Shown: in pieces, positions 1-11,820 of the stretch
Position numbering within the stretch: position 1 is the stretch's first letter
How the letters are laid out: each line of letters opens with the position of its first letter
Source of the DNA: Stichopus chloronotus
Lineage: Eukaryota > Echinodermata > Holothuroidea > Aspidochirotida > Stichopodidae
DNA: 64,000 nucleotides
Assembly: GCA_021234535.1 (NCBI GenBank)
Contig: SFZH01000008.1
Span: 8,936,897-9,000,896 of the forward strand
Reading direction: 5' to 3'
Position numbers and translations under genes: made by a program
Notes under the pieces: model-generated
The model's database searches: none
Told to the model about the DNA's origin: nothing
Seen by the model: only the letters and a program-made list of their open reading frames with translations

Positions 1-1114
1 CATCCTGAGCAGGAAAGGACGGTAAACATCTTTTTTTCGCCCTTCTTTTGTGATATCATGGAGAGAAGATAATCGAAATTCACACCCTTCACTGGACGTT
101 CCGGTTCAACCATAGAAATAGATGCAGCAGAATGACGATGAAATCAAGGCCACTACTCACACACTAAACGAATAAGGGCAAGTAAAAGAGGTGGCGTCCT
201 TGCTCTGTGTGGAAAAACAGCTGTCTTCAACAATTGCCATATATAATGCATATACGGCCAGAGAAATTGTTTGATCAATATCTAACTACATCTCTATGGA
301 AAACATGGAAATGACACTGTCTGATGCTTTGAGGTAAACAGATGCGACGAAAACTTTCCAAAGTTTAACTGCGTGCGAGTTATATCATCCCAAACTCCAC
401 GATAATACCCCTCCAAGGTGACAGCATATGTGGGCATTAGAGCTAGTAGTAGTTCTGCTATATGGCTCAGAAAACTTTTCACCTTACAGAATCACAATGC
501 CCCCTATCCTTTGCACCACGCTTTGCTCTCAAATGTCATTCTGTTTCTATTTCTTTGGTCTGGACTTGAAACTGGAACCATCTTGTTCTAATAGAACTGG
601 TCACATGTGATTCCAGTGAAGCTGGTTCTTCCATCGACCCGTTTGACTTAAATCTGCATATCAACTCTGAGAACTACAAATACAGTAGGTCGATATGTAA
701 GAAACAGGTTTAGGTTAGATATCAGTCCGGCTCCTACCTCAATTGCATAAAGCTCTAAACCTCACTTTGGCATAAACTGTTGAAAGAACCTTTTTGGTAT
801 TATTACTGAAATGCACAATCTCCTCACCTTCAGCAGTTTTAGTACATCAGTCTCAAATTCCAACCCCTCTCCCCTACCTTTTGTTCCCTCTGATCCGTTC
901 TAATTCTGCTACCCCCCATACCCCCATCCAATACATTTTGATCTCTCCATGGTCGTACGTCTCGGCTTGCTCTAAGTCAGTCATTGAGCATGGCAGTATC
1001 AACAATAGCAAGAGGAATTTTGGTTAGCACTAAATGCTGCCCTCTTTCTTTGCATGACATGAACCAAAGTCTTCATGAATATGATATTTTCTTACACAGC
1101 ACAAAGTTTGGTTG
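1..1114. other. Non-coding sequence downstream of the TCF19-like gene
   Basis: I see no convincing exon in this stretch. Reading frames are short and carry no recognisable domain. The right part is probably flank or distal 3' sequence of the minus-strand TCF19-like gene. Confidence 0.5.
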
Positions 1115-1120
1115 TTTATT
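1115..1120 (-). promoter_or_regulatory. Candidate poly(A) signal of the TCF19-like gene
   Basis: AATAAA reads on the minus strand about 340 bases after the stop codon at 1461. It is the first clear hexamer noticed downstream and would give a short 3' UTR. The region is AT-rich, so a chance match is possible. Confidence 0.4.
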
Positions 1121-1460
1121 GAATTAATCTTTTTCAATAAAGTAAACTCTCAGATTGGATGTGGTGACTTCCTCCTCAACTATATTTTGAGGTTGACTTT
1201 GACAATACCTCAAAGCGTCTTTTGACTGTCTTCAACATCCTGATGGTTACAATTTCAACCAACGACTTTTGTCAGGATAGGGTTTTACCGCTTGACTACA
1301 GAACTTCTCTAAAGGAAACAGGAACTTGGATCTCCATCGATGATAATCAGAACTGAACATCAAGGCTGCGGTAACACTGAAGGAAAGAAAACTTGATTCT
1401 GACCAATTTTGAATAAAACTGGTTTCAGCAAATCCACTCAAAACAGCGTGGACAGTTGTC

Positions 1461-2714
1461 TTACAGACAACCGCAGTGAAAAGCGGCAGACGCCTTACGG
1501 ACCTCTTCAAAATTGCATCCGGCACAGCTGGTGTGGAACCACTTGTCACAATCATCGCACTGGACCTGACGATGGAAAACAGGAGAGCAAGAAAAGTGTC
1601 TTATGACGTAGGAGTTCTTTCATACTTAAGTCTGATCTTATAAGAACACGGCAAAGATGCTGTGATTCAGTGGATGCTATTCATGCAATGGGCCTATTGT
1701 ATAACCAGATACTCACAAAGGAACTAGGATGAACTACTATGCAGCAAATATAGAATTTCATTGGTTAAAGGGGCTCACTGAGTTGTTATTATTTGTTTTG
1801 TGATATGTTTGAAGGAAACTAGTCCATGCCAATACCTCTAATTAAGTCTCACTAGTCATGCATCTATCCCTATTTCTACTGCAAATGTGAGAAATTTTAC
1901 AATTTATGAACAGACTTCCTACGTTTAGTACCTTATAATATTTAAAGATGTCTTGTCACAGATTTCCAATATGCCATTTTGCACCATATCACTGTTGCTT
2001 CAGTGGCATGTCAGATCTTCAGACTCTCTTTGTTTGAACATTTACCATCAACGTACGAGTAATGCTGAACAGATCTAACAAGGTAGATGAAGATTGGCAA
2101 CCAAATCAATGAGTCCCTTTGAAACATTCTGCTAATGCAAAGTTATCATTGTCCTTGCAGTCTTGAACATATCTGTTTTCATGAAAAATTTAACAACAAA
2201 AAAAAATCACAGAAAAACACCAAACATGACCAAGTTCTAAACCATGAATGCCACAATGTTTCCACAAAGGCATCTAAACGAAAATTAACCATTCACAATT
2301 TTGGGGTGAAATGCAGCAAGATTTTCTATCCAAATTATCTGAGCTGAGCTCCAGTATCCTACTCAAAACCACTTGAAAAAAAAACTTTTAGTTTTCCACA
2401 TGTCGCCAATTGAGAAAGCACAGAATACAGTTATGACATTGCAATCATGTAGCAATGAGTCTGGCATGACCAAAACACTCAGAGAATAAACGTTTTCATC
2501 TGTACGTGATTTTACATCAAGTGCAGTGAAAATGGAAAATATGAAGTCTGATGTGCTATACAAACCCAAGGTATCATGATTCCTTTTGGCCTGAGGCACT
2601 TTATCGCCGAACAGGCTTCAAGGTCCGCTGTCGTCCTCTTGGCCGACGGAAGCACTCCGTCCGACTTGCGTTTCCTCGTGTTGACTTCGTCGTCCGGCGA
2701 GACCTCCGATAATG
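1461..2714 (-). CDS. TCF19: TCF19-like exons encoding the C-terminal PHD finger
   Basis: Exon 2566-2714 carries a basic nuclear-localisation-like RKRK and the first Cys residues (CSAIKC). Exon 1461-1565 supplies VQCDDCDKWFHTSCAGC and ends HCGCL-stop. Cys4-His-Cys3 spacing with WFH before the final Cys pairs is the PHD signature, and VQCD-CD-WFH parallels TCF19 closely. The intron between them is phase 0 with an unusual GTTTGT donor. Stop TAA is at 1461-1463. Confidence 0.8.
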
Positions 2715-5700
2715 CTGAGGAAAGAACCAAAATCCATTACCCTGTCTTCCAACAGGAAAACATTTCAAATAAATTTTATTCCAAATAACTGTAATTTTGG
2801 CTGTAAACTTGCATTATTCACTTCTGTAAAATCAGGCAAACTCATTGGTAATTCTTTTTCATGTGTTACATGCAAACTAAAACTTGATTTGAAAAAACCT
2901 TATCTCCAATGCCTTTCCTTATATGCTGAGTTGCATACTACATGCTGAATACTCATGTTTGCCATCTTTTCAATGATTTGGACACTTCCCTCCTGATCTG
3001 TGAAAGGGGACTAAACGGTAGCACCCTTTATGAAGATTATGGGCCCTTTGTTTCCATTTAAAAGAGTCCTCAAGTTTGGGCAGGGGGTAATATCACACTT
3101 TTAATTACTTTCTTCTTATTACTATTGGAATTTGAAAGCAATGGTGCTTTGCTAGGTATCCCAATCATCGAAAATGTCCTTCATTGAATTGTTTCTGAAG
3201 CAAATACTGATGGCTTGCCTTTCAGGTTACCTAGGAAAAAAGAGTAACTCTTTGATCAGAATTCTGAATTTTACCCGTTCATGTTTCTCACAGACCATTC
3301 TGACACTCTTCAAGATGATTCTATCTATGAATATGAAATCAATTTATGGGAAGAGACAGTATCTCACTGATTGAAACAAGATATACCAACCTGACTTTCC
3401 TGCGGCCAATGGGGCGGAATTTCTCCTACAGTTTTGTAATCTCGTGTTGACTCTATCAGATATTCCAAGGGTATCCTTGGGTACCGGAAGGTCATCAGGA
3501 GGGGATGGAAACTTTGGGGAGAAATCTGAGTCTTCATCTTCCTCTTCTATCAACCTCTCGACCTTGCTCTTGACCTCCGATGTGATGGCAAATATGTCTT
3601 CGTCGCTCTCTTGAAAAATCAGACGAAGGAATGGAACGACTGAGACCGCAGCGACAAATTTGATCTTTGCGATGAGAATATGTCCTCATTTACTCATAGG
3701 GTTCTCTAAAACATGTGCCGCAAAGAAAGCTGTGACATTTGAATTTGAAAATATGGGGAGGAGACTGCGGAGATTATTGTAATTTAAAGAGTTGTTTTGT
3801 GAAATTCACTCAATTTTTCTAAACTGGTCAAGTTTCCTTCACATACTAATGACAAACAGTCAAACTAAAAGCATCCCAAAGTTTTACATACGTTGGAACA
3901 ATAATGAGTGAGTAACCAACGATTAAATTTGGTTTTTGAAACTTTGTGACCAGACATTTTCACATTAGTACATTCACATGCACACAATCAGAGCCAGTAA
4001 CGGTCAAAAATTCGAAAAAATGACAGTTTTCATATAACTATTGGATGTGAAACTTGATTAATTATGCCAATTGTGAGTATTGTTGTGTGTTTGTATACTT
4101 CAAAATCACCGCAATTTTCACTGATATCAACTCAATGAGCCTCTTTAAACAATGCCAATTGTTTGACCATTTTTTTATAATAGCTTTCCATGGCTCGTTA
4201 TTAAATGCAACCAGTACTTCAGTTAACATCCCCTCCCCCGACCCCCCTACCCCCCACAAACACCTCCTTGGAGCTTTGATTCTTTTAGGGTTCATAGAAG
4301 CATTTGCACAATGAGCATCCCCAATGAATAAGACTTTGACAATGAGACTTTGTCGATAACTTGTTCGAGAAGATCAGATAATCTTGGATAAAACTTTGAC
4401 ATTACATGCCTGAGTCTAAGTTCAAAGGGTAACATGGAACCCTTACACCCGTAACTTTAGTTCCAGTGTTGTGCTAAATGAGTAAAAGTATACTCTCAAC
4501 ACTAATCCTGTAGCCAACATTGAGAAGGGGAGCATGGCTCTCACCAAGTTTTGACCAAGATTGCACATAAACTTATGTAAAAGCATTAAGTTTCCGATCT
4601 AAACCATGAGTCCATTACCCTGAATTGCTGAACCTCTACTACAGTATGTTTGCACATCAATCCTCCCACCCCCCAAAAAATAGGGGGGCATAAACACTGA
4701 CACAAATAACCGAAAATAAATCACATTTTGTGTACAATGGACCAAGCAGTGTGCAGTCATTCATACAAAGACCTATGTTCATAAACTTTGGAAGAACTCC
4801 ACAGAAAATGAATGCTATGAAAATAAACGTCCCTACAGATAATGAATCAGTCCCAAACACGAGATGGATCGACTTGAGTCATACTGTAGGTAGTTGTTAT
4901 GGATGGCAGTCTTTTTAATGAGAAAGATGAAGAAATAATTTATCAAATCTTGACTTACCGACCGTGGTGTCATTGTCTGGTGCTGCTTCCTCCCCAGAGG
5001 TTCTGCTGCCATCGACTAAACTGAGGAAAGGAAAGTCAAACTTTCGTTCTACTGGGAGAGTGTCCTTCTTGGCTGCAGAGTTGGCTCTGCAGGCAGGAAC
5101 TCCCAAGATCAACTGTTTTGGCAAAATGGAAGTCAGTGAGGCAGTCACGTTCAGTGATGATGTAGTATTGCCATTATGTAAGTCTTTTTCTCCGCTACAA
5201 TCCACCTGTTCGCAATCTGTGGCCCCTTTCCCTGTTCCAAATGAATTTTCGGGTATCAGAGAACCATTTCCTCTCTCATCTTGAATGTTCTCTTTGGAAA
5301 TGCAACCTACTTTATTTGATTCTTTGGTATCCAACGCAGTCGTTTTTTGAACTATAATACATTTGTTGATAGGCAGACACTTCCTGGTCAGTTCCGAACT
5401 TGAAACATGTCCCCTCTCTCCTTTGCTCCGCTCTTGAGACTGAGTTTCTCCTGGTCTGCCCTCTATCCTCCTTACAGCCTCCTTAACTGAACCACTCTTT
5501 GCTGTTTGGTTGAGTGTCACTGACGGGTTGTGAATGTTACTGCTCGATGGTTCTTTATTTGAAGAGTCATTTTTTATGAGAGTTTGTGCTTGGTTTTGAT
5601 CTGGACAGTTTAAGTTATTATTGTAGCTGCTTAAAGGCTGTCTACCTGAGGAAACGCTGACAGGTAGGCCTGTGACCTCTTCTAACTGGAAAGCATTACA

Positions 5701-7341
5701 AAATGGAAGAATTATTTTATTGCTACAGATATCTTCTTCAAACGAAACGTACAGTACAGAGTTCATTCTGTAGCTTACTGAGACTTTTCAGAAAGTGAAT
5801 TTACCCACACTGATACATTTGCTGATGAATTCAAACTTAATTAACCTCACCATTTGATTGTACAGTACTAGGGTATGCCCACGTATCTTTCACGAAGTTC
5901 AGTCCAAACTAAACCTTGCATTTTCTTAAAGCTGAAAGCCATACATGAAAGTGTTTTCATACATGGTCACACCAATGGTGGGCATACTGCAATTGAAAGA
6001 TATCAACTTCAGGGATGTAGCCAGGGAGGGATCTGAGTGAGGGATGTGAATCGCCGGCATAATCATCAAAGCTTTGATTGCAAGAAACAATCCATCCACA
6101 GGCTTGCATCCATCGTAAGGGCATCACCTTTTAACTCTTTAATTATCACATCTAATACTGATATAAAGCACTTTGAAATTCATATGTAAAGATATCACAT
6201 ACTGGCAGAGATATGATGACAAACTATGGAATAAAATTTGAGGTGGTTAAAAATCAAAATTGGTGGCAATCGGATCAAAATTGGTGGTGACTGGAAAACC
6301 TTCAGGTTATGTGTGAGCAATTACAGGTTGGCAAAAGCAAGTGTGGGTTACTTCTGACTCTTGCCAAGACGCCAACACAAGTAGATAAAACACTGATCAA
6401 CTCTATGTCCAAGTACTCACCTGGAACCTAAATTCTGAATTTGGTTGCTTTGCCTTTTCCCAGGGTTTGACCTTGATGCCTTGAAGATGGCCAAAGGTCA
6501 CAGTGTCACCCACAGACAGACAAATGGTACCTTGAATCTAAATAATGAAGAAAGTTTAGTAATTAATGCAGTATCCATAAAAATGAAGAAACTTTAAATT
6601 TTCCCCCTATTTTCATCTGTCATCTGATTTAGTTGACAGAATGCAAGATGTCTATTAGGAGAGCGCTCCGGATGTAATTTGCACAATTTACTGTATCAAC
6701 ATTCACATCCAACACAGGGGTGGACAGATTCGATTCAGAGAGGTGAATTCAATTGCAGAATAGGCCTACACCATCCCATTGTCTGCTACGGTGTGTCACA
6801 CGATAAAAGTATTGTTTGTAACGGTACAAGACTGTACCATCCCTTCAGTCATAAATACATAAAAGGAAGAAGAGTTGACAGAATGAATCATAATGAATCC
6901 AATTGTTGCAAAAGCAGCACACAATTTGTGAGCACTGATTCAGTGGGTAGACATAGACCTCGTTCTTTTGATTGAACCTTGGTTTCCCATTAACAATAGT
7001 TTCATCTATTGTCACTGCTTTTGGTTGCCACACAAAATAACCCCAGCTGAGCTCTCACCCTACAGTACTTTGTATTGCACTCACCTTTGTATCATTAACA
7101 AATGTGCCATTAATGCTTTTGTCTTGGATGGTAAATTCAGTGATCCCACTTTCCGTCTTGGTCTGAGAAATTACGGCATGCTCTCTTGAGATTAACTTGG
7201 GATGAAGAGATGAGTTGATGTAGAAGTCTGCGGTTATGGAGTTGCGACCAATGATAATTTTGTCCTTTGATAGCCTTGGCGAAAATGATACAGAGTATGA
7301 ATAATTGGAAATGTTGTATCTAGTATTCCCCCCGAACAAAT
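1461..7341 (-). CDS. TCF19: TCF19-like FHA and PHD-finger nuclear protein (first exon missing)
   Basis: Six coding exons were traced on the minus strand: 7085-7341, 6421-6537, 4959-5685, 3391-3639, 2566-2714 and 1461-1565. Joined, they give about 534 residues with no internal stop, and frames agree at every junction. The first two exons encode an FHA domain (GRNS, SREHA and GTFVN motifs, then SVGDTVTFG). The 242-codon third exon is a low-complexity linker rich in Ser, Thr, Asn and Lys. The fourth is acidic (EEEDEDSD). The last two encode a basic patch (RKRK) and a PHD finger ending CGCL. FHA at the N-terminus with PHD at the very C-terminus is the arrangement of vertebrate TCF19, a chromatin-associated regulator; human TCF19 is about 345 residues, so the linker here is longer. 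The exon at 7341 opens in phase 1 after a CAG acceptor, so a short upstream exon with the start codon is missing. Binding of phosphothreonine and histone H3 is inferred from the family. Confidence 0.8.
6421..7341 (-). CDS. TCF19: TCF19-like exons encoding the FHA domain
   Basis: Two exons, 7085-7341 and 6421-6537, make up the fold. The order GR(NS), SREH and NGTFVN gives the phosphopeptide-binding loops of an FHA domain; Arg of GR and Ser/Arg of SRE are the usual contact residues. The second exon (LSVGDTVTFG, ending NSEFRFQ) parallels the closing strands of vertebrate TCF19. The donor at 7084 is GTGAGT and the acceptor at 6538 is TAG, giving a phase-0 intron. Confidence 0.8.
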
Positions 7342-9857
7342 CTGAGCAAATACATTAAACTCGTTACGACAATGATGCAGTTTTATACTCCAATCACATA
7401 GTAATACAAACAATCTTCAAGAAAGAACATGGAAAAGGAGAAAATCAAAGTTTAATAGTTATTGTTTTCCCCAACATGAATAATTGCAAGATAAATTGAA
7501 AGAATTTAGATCTAGAAAACTGCAAATCTACAGGTCAAAACAGCCACTGAGGAAAAAAATTGTTTAACAAAAATCAGACAAAAAAAAGATGATGGGGGAA
7601 AGTAAAGCCAACAGAGAAAAAAAGATAATAGGCCAATACATTCTTTCAAAATCTTTCTAAATGACCAAATAAAAACTTAACAATAGTGTGATGACAATCA
7701 GCTTTTTCAGTAGGTTATGGGCTGGCCTGAAAACTTTTGTTTCAAATTAAAAAAGGGTCTTACACATAATGCTTTCATCAAGTGAATATCAGAGTTTGAA
7801 ACTTGAAGTGGAGATACTTAATTCTCTTTCTCTTGTGCTTACATGTTTTAGCAAATTTTTGTCTCATTTTACAGAATTGGTCATTAGATACAAATCAAAT
7901 AAAAGGTTTAGTTGGGTCTTTTTTTTATTGGCACGTATGAGAGTTCCAGATTGATTTCTATCCTTTTGCGTTTCTGTTCAATTATGCTGAAATCTATTTG
8001 CAAGAGGGATAAATTCCTGGCACACAGCAAACTTCCAATCTGGTAAGAGTGTAGCCAATCAGCATTTGCGAGTAGGGTTACATTTAGTATTGACAGTTAC
8101 TGTAGGTTTGTGCTAATAATGGAGTTTATTCACCCATTTTTCTGTTCAAATAGCCACAACCTAATTGTAAATTACTAACTGCAGTGTTAGGCACCTACTT
8201 TGAGTATACTACATTAATCACAATTGGAGAAGAAGCCATTATCCCGGTTTACAGTGGAAACAGATGTTTCATGGAATACTATAGTAGTATTGGGCAACTG
8301 TTACAGTATAATCATACTTTAAATGTGTTTGGGTATAAACGAGGTGCACTATGGTGCACCTTCTGGTGCACCGTTCCACTGAACAAAAACACAGTAGCTT
8401 AAGTGTATAGCCTTGGCCAACCAGAAACTGCAACTTAAAGGGTACTATATCAGTAACATGAAAGTACCCTTTATTAGGTGCAGTAACTGTCTTGCCAAGG
8501 TCCAAATAAACTGCATGCCGGATCTGCATCCCTTAGTATGAGTGGCAGTTCAATAATGCCGAGTGAATAGACCTTATGTGCACAGCAAAATTTCCAATCT
8601 GGGCCAAGAAACATAGGCCAAGGCACACATAAGTCAGTCTCAGAAAAGCTGGCGCAACTTTAGAATCCATACCATATGAACGTGCTTGTTAGCTGCTTCG
8701 ATTCGATTGTTCGATTCGGTCCACTGCCATCCTTGAATAGCGAATGATGAATGGATTGCCTAACTAGCGTTGGTAAACAGGGCTAGGGGATCGGGTTAGG
8801 GGATTGGGTTAGGCGTCATGATTCAGGGTTAGGGGATAGGGTTAGGGCATAGATACTTATTTATAGTATATAAATGTATATACTGTTATATGATTACCTT
8901 GGATTACACATTTGTGAATTGTATGCATTTTCGAACACGCAACCACCACAATCGCTCTCGCACCGTAATGGGTTATGCGTAAGACTTATGATGCATCAGT
9001 TATCGTGATATTCTAGGTTCGAATCCTCCTCTAACCTATACTTCTCTTTCAGGAATAATCTATCAATATCACTTCTTCCACTGTAGGTGTTACTATATGT
9101 TGACCATTGCACAGAAAATCGGTAATTTCGGAAATCTAAAAAAGATTAAAAAAAAACTAGCAAAAGAAAAAAAAAAGGTAAATAAAACATAGACGCTATG
9201 CAAACTCTTTTAGTTATCTGATACCTTGTCCGATTGGTACGGATTCTAAATTAGAACCAAAAAGCTATATACACTAGCAGTCGATGTTGCCTCATGCATT
9301 TCAGCGACCGTGTCATGAATGGTACGAGTCAGCAAATACACACAATAAACTATGCTGTAACTTGTTTAACTGTTTACAGTTACAGTAGTAAGGTTTGAGT
9401 GTGACGTTACTGTATGCCTAAGTTACACAAGCTGTTACAGTACTTTGGATGTGGAACGTTACACTGTTAGTGTTACTGCAGACTGCTAAATCTTAGTCTA
9501 AGTTAGTATCAGTGTTACCTAAACGTATCTTTCACGCCGTGACATGTAGCCGGATTTCCAACCCTTCTGAGCTGGAAGACAGTTTTGGTCATGATTGCAT
9601 TCCATGAGATGTCGCGTTTTGTATTTTTTTTTATTCCTGTGGAATGAAAGATATGTTCTCTCTGTGCCAGTGTGGTTTTGCTAGAAAGTGAAAACTCCCG
9701 CGAACCTACTATATGTAGGGGGTAGCACTGTAATAATAAGCTCAGCTTTTCACGTGCTGCAGCATCGTAGTTCGTACTACGGAACGGCCATGTGCTTCAA
9801 ATGTTATCACAAATATCGACATTCCAGGATAAATATCAATAGGTTTCAGGAACATCA
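7342..9857. other. Upstream region of the TCF19-like gene, repeat-rich
   Basis: No exon could be assigned, although the first TCF19-like exon may lie here. Part of it (about 8640-8700 and 9200-9250, inverted) matches stretches inside the Harbinger-like element at about 11040-11130, so it contains a related, interrupted repeat copy. It also holds degenerate telomere-like sequence and a tRNA B-box-like motif (GGTTCGAATCC near 9014). Confidence 0.4.
8781..8849 (+). repeat. Degenerate telomere-like GGGTTAGGGG repeats
   Basis: Five GGGTTAG-type units occur within about 70 bases, spaced irregularly and mixed with GGGGAT. They resemble the (TTAGGG)n telomere unit but are not a clean array. The block lies within a stretch that interrupts a repeat copy. 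Confidence 0.5.
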
Positions 9858-10319
9858 ATGTGTCATTGTAAATATCAATACTTTAGAAACATGTATCATT
9901 ATGTCAGGGAAGACATAGTGCACACCAACTGTAACAGGGAAGCAAGTAAAACGTATCTACTTCTGTTCCTCCTATTGGCAGGAGATATAGCCACCAACCC
10001 AGGGCCTACACAACTAAAATCTGTGTACCCATGTGGCATTTGTGAATATCCGGTGACTTGGTCCACAGATGGCGTATGCTGTGACGAATGTAGCTTATGG
10101 CATCATCGTTCCTGTATTGAAATGTGTATTGCCGACTATAATCTGCTACATAGGAGTAATGTCCAATGGTTGTGTTATAAATGTAACAGCATTCATAGGG
10201 TGATTTTGGTCCCTGTAATGATGGGGCAGAATTTTTGTGTGGAGAACCCGACCTATGTATGGGAATTTCCGGGTTGTGGATTTTTCACTACTCACACAGA
10301 GACTGACTGCCTCAGGTAG
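9858..10319 (+). CDS. LINE N-terminal segment: hydrophobic leader, 2A-like peptide, PHD-like finger
   Basis: About 50 residues in, a Leu-rich stretch (TYLLLFLLLA) runs directly into GDIATNPGP at 9981-10007. That is the NPGP ribosome-skipping motif with Glu replaced by Ala in the usual D(V/I)ExNPGP. It is followed by a Cys/His-rich segment (CGICEY, CCDECSLWHHRSC, WLCYKC) like a PHD finger. In sea urchin LINEs this block precedes the endonuclease in one long polyprotein. Here the frame ends at 10319, shortly before the inserted element. The chosen Met is only the first in frame and may not be the true start. Confidence 0.65.
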   Translation: MCHCKYQYFRNMYHYVREDIVHTNCNREASKTYLLLFLLLAGDIATNPGPTQLKSVYPCGICEYPVTWSTDGVCCDECSLWHHRSCIEMCIADYNLLHRSNVQWLCYKCNSIHRVILVPVMMGQNFCVENPTYVWEFPGCGFFTTHTETDCLR

Positions 10320-10619
10320 AAATTACACGCTTGGGCTGGCCCAGTAACTTTGGTCAATTACCTTTGCAATCTTAGCTGGGATATTGGTTACTCCATCAAC
10401 ACACAAGTAGGTCTGTTCCTATTATGTTTATAGACTATATCCGATTTTGTGTTCTGCATGCTTTTTAATTAATCTTGGTAAACTTTCCTTACTTTCTGTG
10501 CAGAAATAAGACAACAAACTTATAAGAGAAGCAGAACAAGGAATTCGTTAAAACAAAGAAAGGAATACATGGCCCAGCTTAAGTGAGTGTTGACTAGCCA
10601 CACAATTACAGTTAGCTTA

Positions 10620-11744
10620 AGCCGTGTTCCCATTTGAGTGAGCGCAGTGGATCAAGATCTACCGCGCTAGATCAAACTCTAATGGGAACGCGGATCAACA
10701 ACGCTCACTCAAGATCAAGATCCACCGATTTTGATGCACCCATCGGGGTAGATCAGATCGACCGCTCTGGATCAAAGTTCGTAATGGGAACACATCGGTA
10801 GATCAAGTGACCCTGGATCTCCGGTTTATTCCTTCCCGGCATGCATTTGCTTTCCGGTGGCAAACGCGGGTAATTAGTTCTAACTTAAGCCTCGCTGGGC
10901 ACGTCGCTAGTAGGGCAAGTGTATACACCATAGTGCAGTAGTGTAGCGTACATGTACAGCGCACATTTTCTGCCTGTATTTCGCTACTGATTGACCGAGA
11001 AGGGGCTAAGTTACTGCAATTCTGATAATTGTACTAATTTAGAATCGGTAGCAATCGGACAAGGTATCAGGTATAATTAAAAGAACTAGCGAGCACGTTC
11101 ATATGGTACGGATTTTAAAGTTGCGCCCTGATAATTTATAAGAAATTTGGTCTGTTCGTTGACTTATTTTCGGTATGTTGCTTTTCAAAACAATTTCTTC
11201 TTACATCTGCTCTGTTACCGATAAATTGAACCCCTGATATAAAGTGTATATAAACTGCCGAATGGCATTTTAGTGCAACAAGAGAAACATTCTTCAAGTG
11301 GTCAACTACCTTCGATGTAATAAACTCTTAACTGAGGTAGAAGCACGAGCAAACTTGCCAAACCAGCAATGTTTACCTCCATATTAAAAAACAAATGACG
11401 TTCTTGACATGTGTTAATACCTCACGCTACTAAGTACGTCGTAGAAGTGGGAACAAAGTTAGTGCTAAGCTGCGAAATTATGATATGACCAATACTATGC
11501 TGCTGTTGTAGTGTGCATGCAGTTAGCAACACCCGCACATGTACATTTTTGTGATACAGTGCTAGTGTGCGATATCCGACTTGTAAACGTTGGTGACCTT
11601 TTCGTGCTTACGCAATGTGTTCATATAACATGTTGATCTACCGCGCTCACTCAAATGGGAACGCGGTTCTGGATCAAGTTATTCGACACCACTCGATGCA
11701 ATAAAACCATGATCCACCGCGCTCACTCAAATGGGAACACGGCT
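10620..11744. mobile_element. PIF/Harbinger-like non-autonomous DNA transposon
   Basis: The first 26 bases (starting AGCCGTGTTCCC) are the perfect reverse complement of the last 26. Direct TTA copies flank it at 10617-10619 and 11745-11747, as expected for the 3-bp TWA duplications of PIF/Harbinger elements. More copies of the GCGCTCACTCAAATGGGAAC and GGATCAAG motifs lie just inside both ends as subterminal repeats. No transposase frame is visible in its 1125 bases, so it would depend on an enzyme from elsewhere. It interrupts the LINE and is therefore younger. Confidence 0.8.
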
Positions 11745-11820
11745 TTAGAGCTTAGAAGATAATGTTTCACACCCTTTTACCCCTGAAGGGAGAAGGCTAG
11801 CAATGATGGTTATTGCCTAA

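Noticed and set aside
8269..8529. Minus-strand frame upstream of the FHA exon as the first TCF19 exon
   Set aside because: No similarity to the TCF19 N-terminus and no suitable phase-1 donor at its end.
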